Assembly: GCA_902783795.1 (NCBI GenBank)
Contig: CACZSO010000262.1
Location: 1 to 6,595, forward strand
Length of the DNA stretch: 6,595 nt
From: an uncultured Eubacteriales bacterium
GTDB taxonomy: Bacteria; Bacillota; Clostridia; Lachnospirales; Lachnospiraceae
Reading direction: 5' to 3'
Below, piece after piece: positions 5,568-6,595 of this stretch. Below the pieces are notes generated by a model. That model did no database searches. It saw only the letters and a list, made by a program, of their open reading frames with translations, and was not told the DNA's origin. Both the position numbers and the translations under genes were made by a program. The first letter of the stretch is position 1. Every line of letters starts with the position of its first letter.

Positions 5568-5585
5568 CATGTCACACGAGACATG
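5568..5585 (+). other. Second dyad in the groES leader
   Basis: CATGTC (5568-5573) and GACATG (5580-5585) are perfect inverted repeats around a 6-base loop. They lie between CIRCE and the groES ribosome binding site at 5594-5600. The arms are unrelated to CIRCE. A hairpin here would sit eight bases upstream of the AAGGAGG and could affect leader stability or translation. This is inference, and a chance repeat is possible. Confidence 0.45.
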
Positions 5586-5607
5586 CTGAATATAAGGAGG
5601 ATTTATC

Positions 5608-5892
5608 ATGAAATTAGTTCCGCTTGCCGACCGTGTCGTATTAAAGCAGATCGAAGCAGAAGAGACCACAAAATCCGGCATCGTACTTCCGGGTTCTGCA
5701 CAGGAAAAACCCCAGATGGCCGTAGTGATCGCAGTCGGTCCCGGGGGCATCGTAGACGGTAAAGAAATCAAAATGGAAGTCAAAGTGAATGATAAGGTGA
5801 TCTATTCCCAGTATGCAGGAACGCATGCAAAGCTTGACGGACAGGAATATATCATCGTTCGCGAGAACGATATTCTGGCGATCGTGAAATAA
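5608..5892 (+). CDS. groES: Co-chaperonin GroES
   Basis: GroES is the heptameric lid that caps the GroEL cavity during ATP-driven protein folding in the cytoplasm. The protein has 94 residues, normal for the family (E. coli 97). It opens with the signature LVPLADRVVLKQIEAEE. The mobile loop follows at about residues 16-33, with the hydrophobic tripeptide IVL at 25-27 that docks on GroEL. The roof loop region is VGPGGIVDGKEIKMEVK. The C-terminal half has VNDKVIYSQYAGTHAKLDG and ends RENDILAIVK. The ATG at 5608 has a near-perfect AAGGAGG (5594-5600) seven bases upstream. It is the first gene of a groES-groEL operon with a strong promoter and a CIRCE operator, so heat-shock induction by loss of HrcA repression is expected. 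Confidence 0.98.
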   Translation: MKLVPLADRVVLKQIEAEETTKSGIVLPGSAQEKPQMAVVIAVGPGGIVDGKEIKMEVKVNDKVIYSQYAGTHAKLDGQEYIIVRENDILAIVK

Positions 5893-5907
5893 AGGAGGAA
5901 ACACATT

Positions 5908-6595
5908 ATGGCAAAAGATATCAAATTCGGTGAAGATGCAAGAAAAGCACTGGAAGCCGGCGTCAATAAACTGGCAAATACCGTCCGTGTGACCTTAGGT
6001 CCCAAAGGCCGCAACGTAGTCCTGGACAAGACCTACGGAACCCCCCTCATCACCAATGACGGCGTGACCATCGCAAAGGATATCGAACTGGAAGATGCTT
6101 TCGAAAACATGGGCGCACAGCTGGTCAGAGAAGTCGCTACAAAGACGAATGATGTAGCCGGTGACGGCACCACGACCGCTACAGTCCTGGCCCAGGCCAT
6201 GATCAATGAAGGCATGAAGAACCTGGCAGCCGGTGCTAACCCCATCGTCTTAAGGAAAGGCATGAAGAAAGCTTCTGACGCTGCTGTAGAATCAATTGCA
6301 GCACAGGCTTCTCCCATTAAGGGCAGAGAACAGATCGCCAGAGTCGCCGCCATTTCCGCTTCTGATGATGAAGTCGGCGAGATGGTCGCGGATGCCATGG
6401 AAAAAGTCTCTAATGACGGTGTCATCACCATCGAAGAGTCTAAGACCATGAAGACAGAGCTTTCTTTAGTGGAAGGCATGCAGTTTGACCGTGGTTATGT
6501 TTCCGCTTATATGTGCACCGACCTTGAGAAGATGGAAGTGAATCTGGATGATCCTTATATCCTGATCACAGATAAGAAGATCTCCAACATTCAGG
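5908..6595 (+). CDS. groEL: Chaperonin GroEL (60 kDa, 3' end outside the window)
   Basis: GroEL is the ATP-driven double-ring chaperonin that folds proteins together with GroES. The first 229 codons of about 540 are present, and the frame is still open at the window end. The start MAKDIKFGEDARKALEAGVN is canonical, and AAGGAGG (5892-5898) lies nine bases before the ATG. Equatorial-domain motifs are intact: VTLGPKGRNVVLDK (28-41), ITNDGVTIAKDIELED (48-63), and the ATP-binding GDGTTTATVLA (85-95) that carries the catalytic Asp. NDGVITIEE (169-177) marks the intermediate domain. EGMQFDRGYVSAYM (189-202) leads into the apical domain, which is cut off. Only 15 bases separate it from groES, and its ribosome binding site overlaps the last base of the groES stop codon, so translation is probably coupled. 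It is controlled by the groES promoter and CIRCE. Confidence 0.98.
   Translation, partial: MAKDIKFGEDARKALEAGVNKLANTVRVTLGPKGRNVVLDKTYGTPLITNDGVTIAKDIELEDAFENMGAQLVREVATKTNDVAGDGTTTATVLAQAMINEGMKNLAAGANPIVLRKGMKKASDAAVESIAAQASPIKGREQIARVAAISASDDEVGEMVADAMEKVSNDGVITIEESKTMKTELSLVEGMQFDRGYVSAYMCTDLEKMEVNLDDPYILITDKKISNIQ

Larger units (their letters stand above)
4982..5607. other. 626-base intergenic region between divergent rho and groES
   Basis: No credible protein gene lies here. The left part (to about 5160) is AT-rich. It holds the rho leader, the rho promoter, a 10-bp palindrome and a pair of direct repeats. The middle (about 5161-5440) is a GC-rich island, about 57% GC by hand count, against about 37% for the 120 bases to its left and about 31% for the 80 bases to its right. 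It contains nested inverted repeats and a 37-base tandem duplication. The right part holds the groES promoter, CIRCE and a second small dyad. Open frames on the minus strand cross the island and the groES promoter, but they start from TTG or lack a ribosome binding site and resemble no protein I recognise. Confidence 0.8.

Overview
The window comes from a low-to-mid GC Gram-positive bacterium, most likely a member of Clostridia and plausibly Lachnospiraceae. The evidence is strong AAGGAGG-type ribosome binding sites, a groESL operon directly controlled by a CIRCE operator, a compact bacterial EF-Ts and ArgRS of the clostridial type (ANVAKPLHIGHLRS signature), and a Rho with a small acidic insert. 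The family-level placement is inference from general resemblance, since no search was possible.

Layout from left to right. A plus-strand translation block holds the 3' part of rpsB (ribosomal protein S2), then tsf (elongation factor Ts) after a short gap, then argS (arginyl-tRNA synthetase). Two hairpins separate tsf from argS, and the second is terminator-like. argS ends at a strong GC-rich hairpin, which it shares with the convergent minus-strand gene rho (transcription termination factor).

From the rho start codon to groES there are 626 bases with no credible protein gene. This stretch holds a minus-strand extended -10 promoter for rho, a perfect 10-bp palindrome and a pair of 10-bp direct repeats just upstream of it, a GC-rich island (about 5161-5440), and the groES promoter with its CIRCE operator. 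The island contains nested inverted repeats that can form two mutually exclusive folds, followed by a 37-base tandem duplication. I cannot assign it to a known RNA or repeat family, and it is the only part of the window that known genes do not explain.

The right end is groES (complete) and groEL (5' part, running off the window). They form one heat-shock operon that HrcA should repress through CIRCE.

Functionally the window is core housekeeping: ribosome assembly and elongation (S2, EF-Ts), tRNA charging (ArgRS), transcription termination (Rho) and protein folding (GroES/GroEL). I saw no defence system, prophage, IS transposase, CRISPR array, tRNA or rRNA. The points worth a second look are the structured island between the divergent rho and groES promoters and the attenuator-like arrangement in front of argS.
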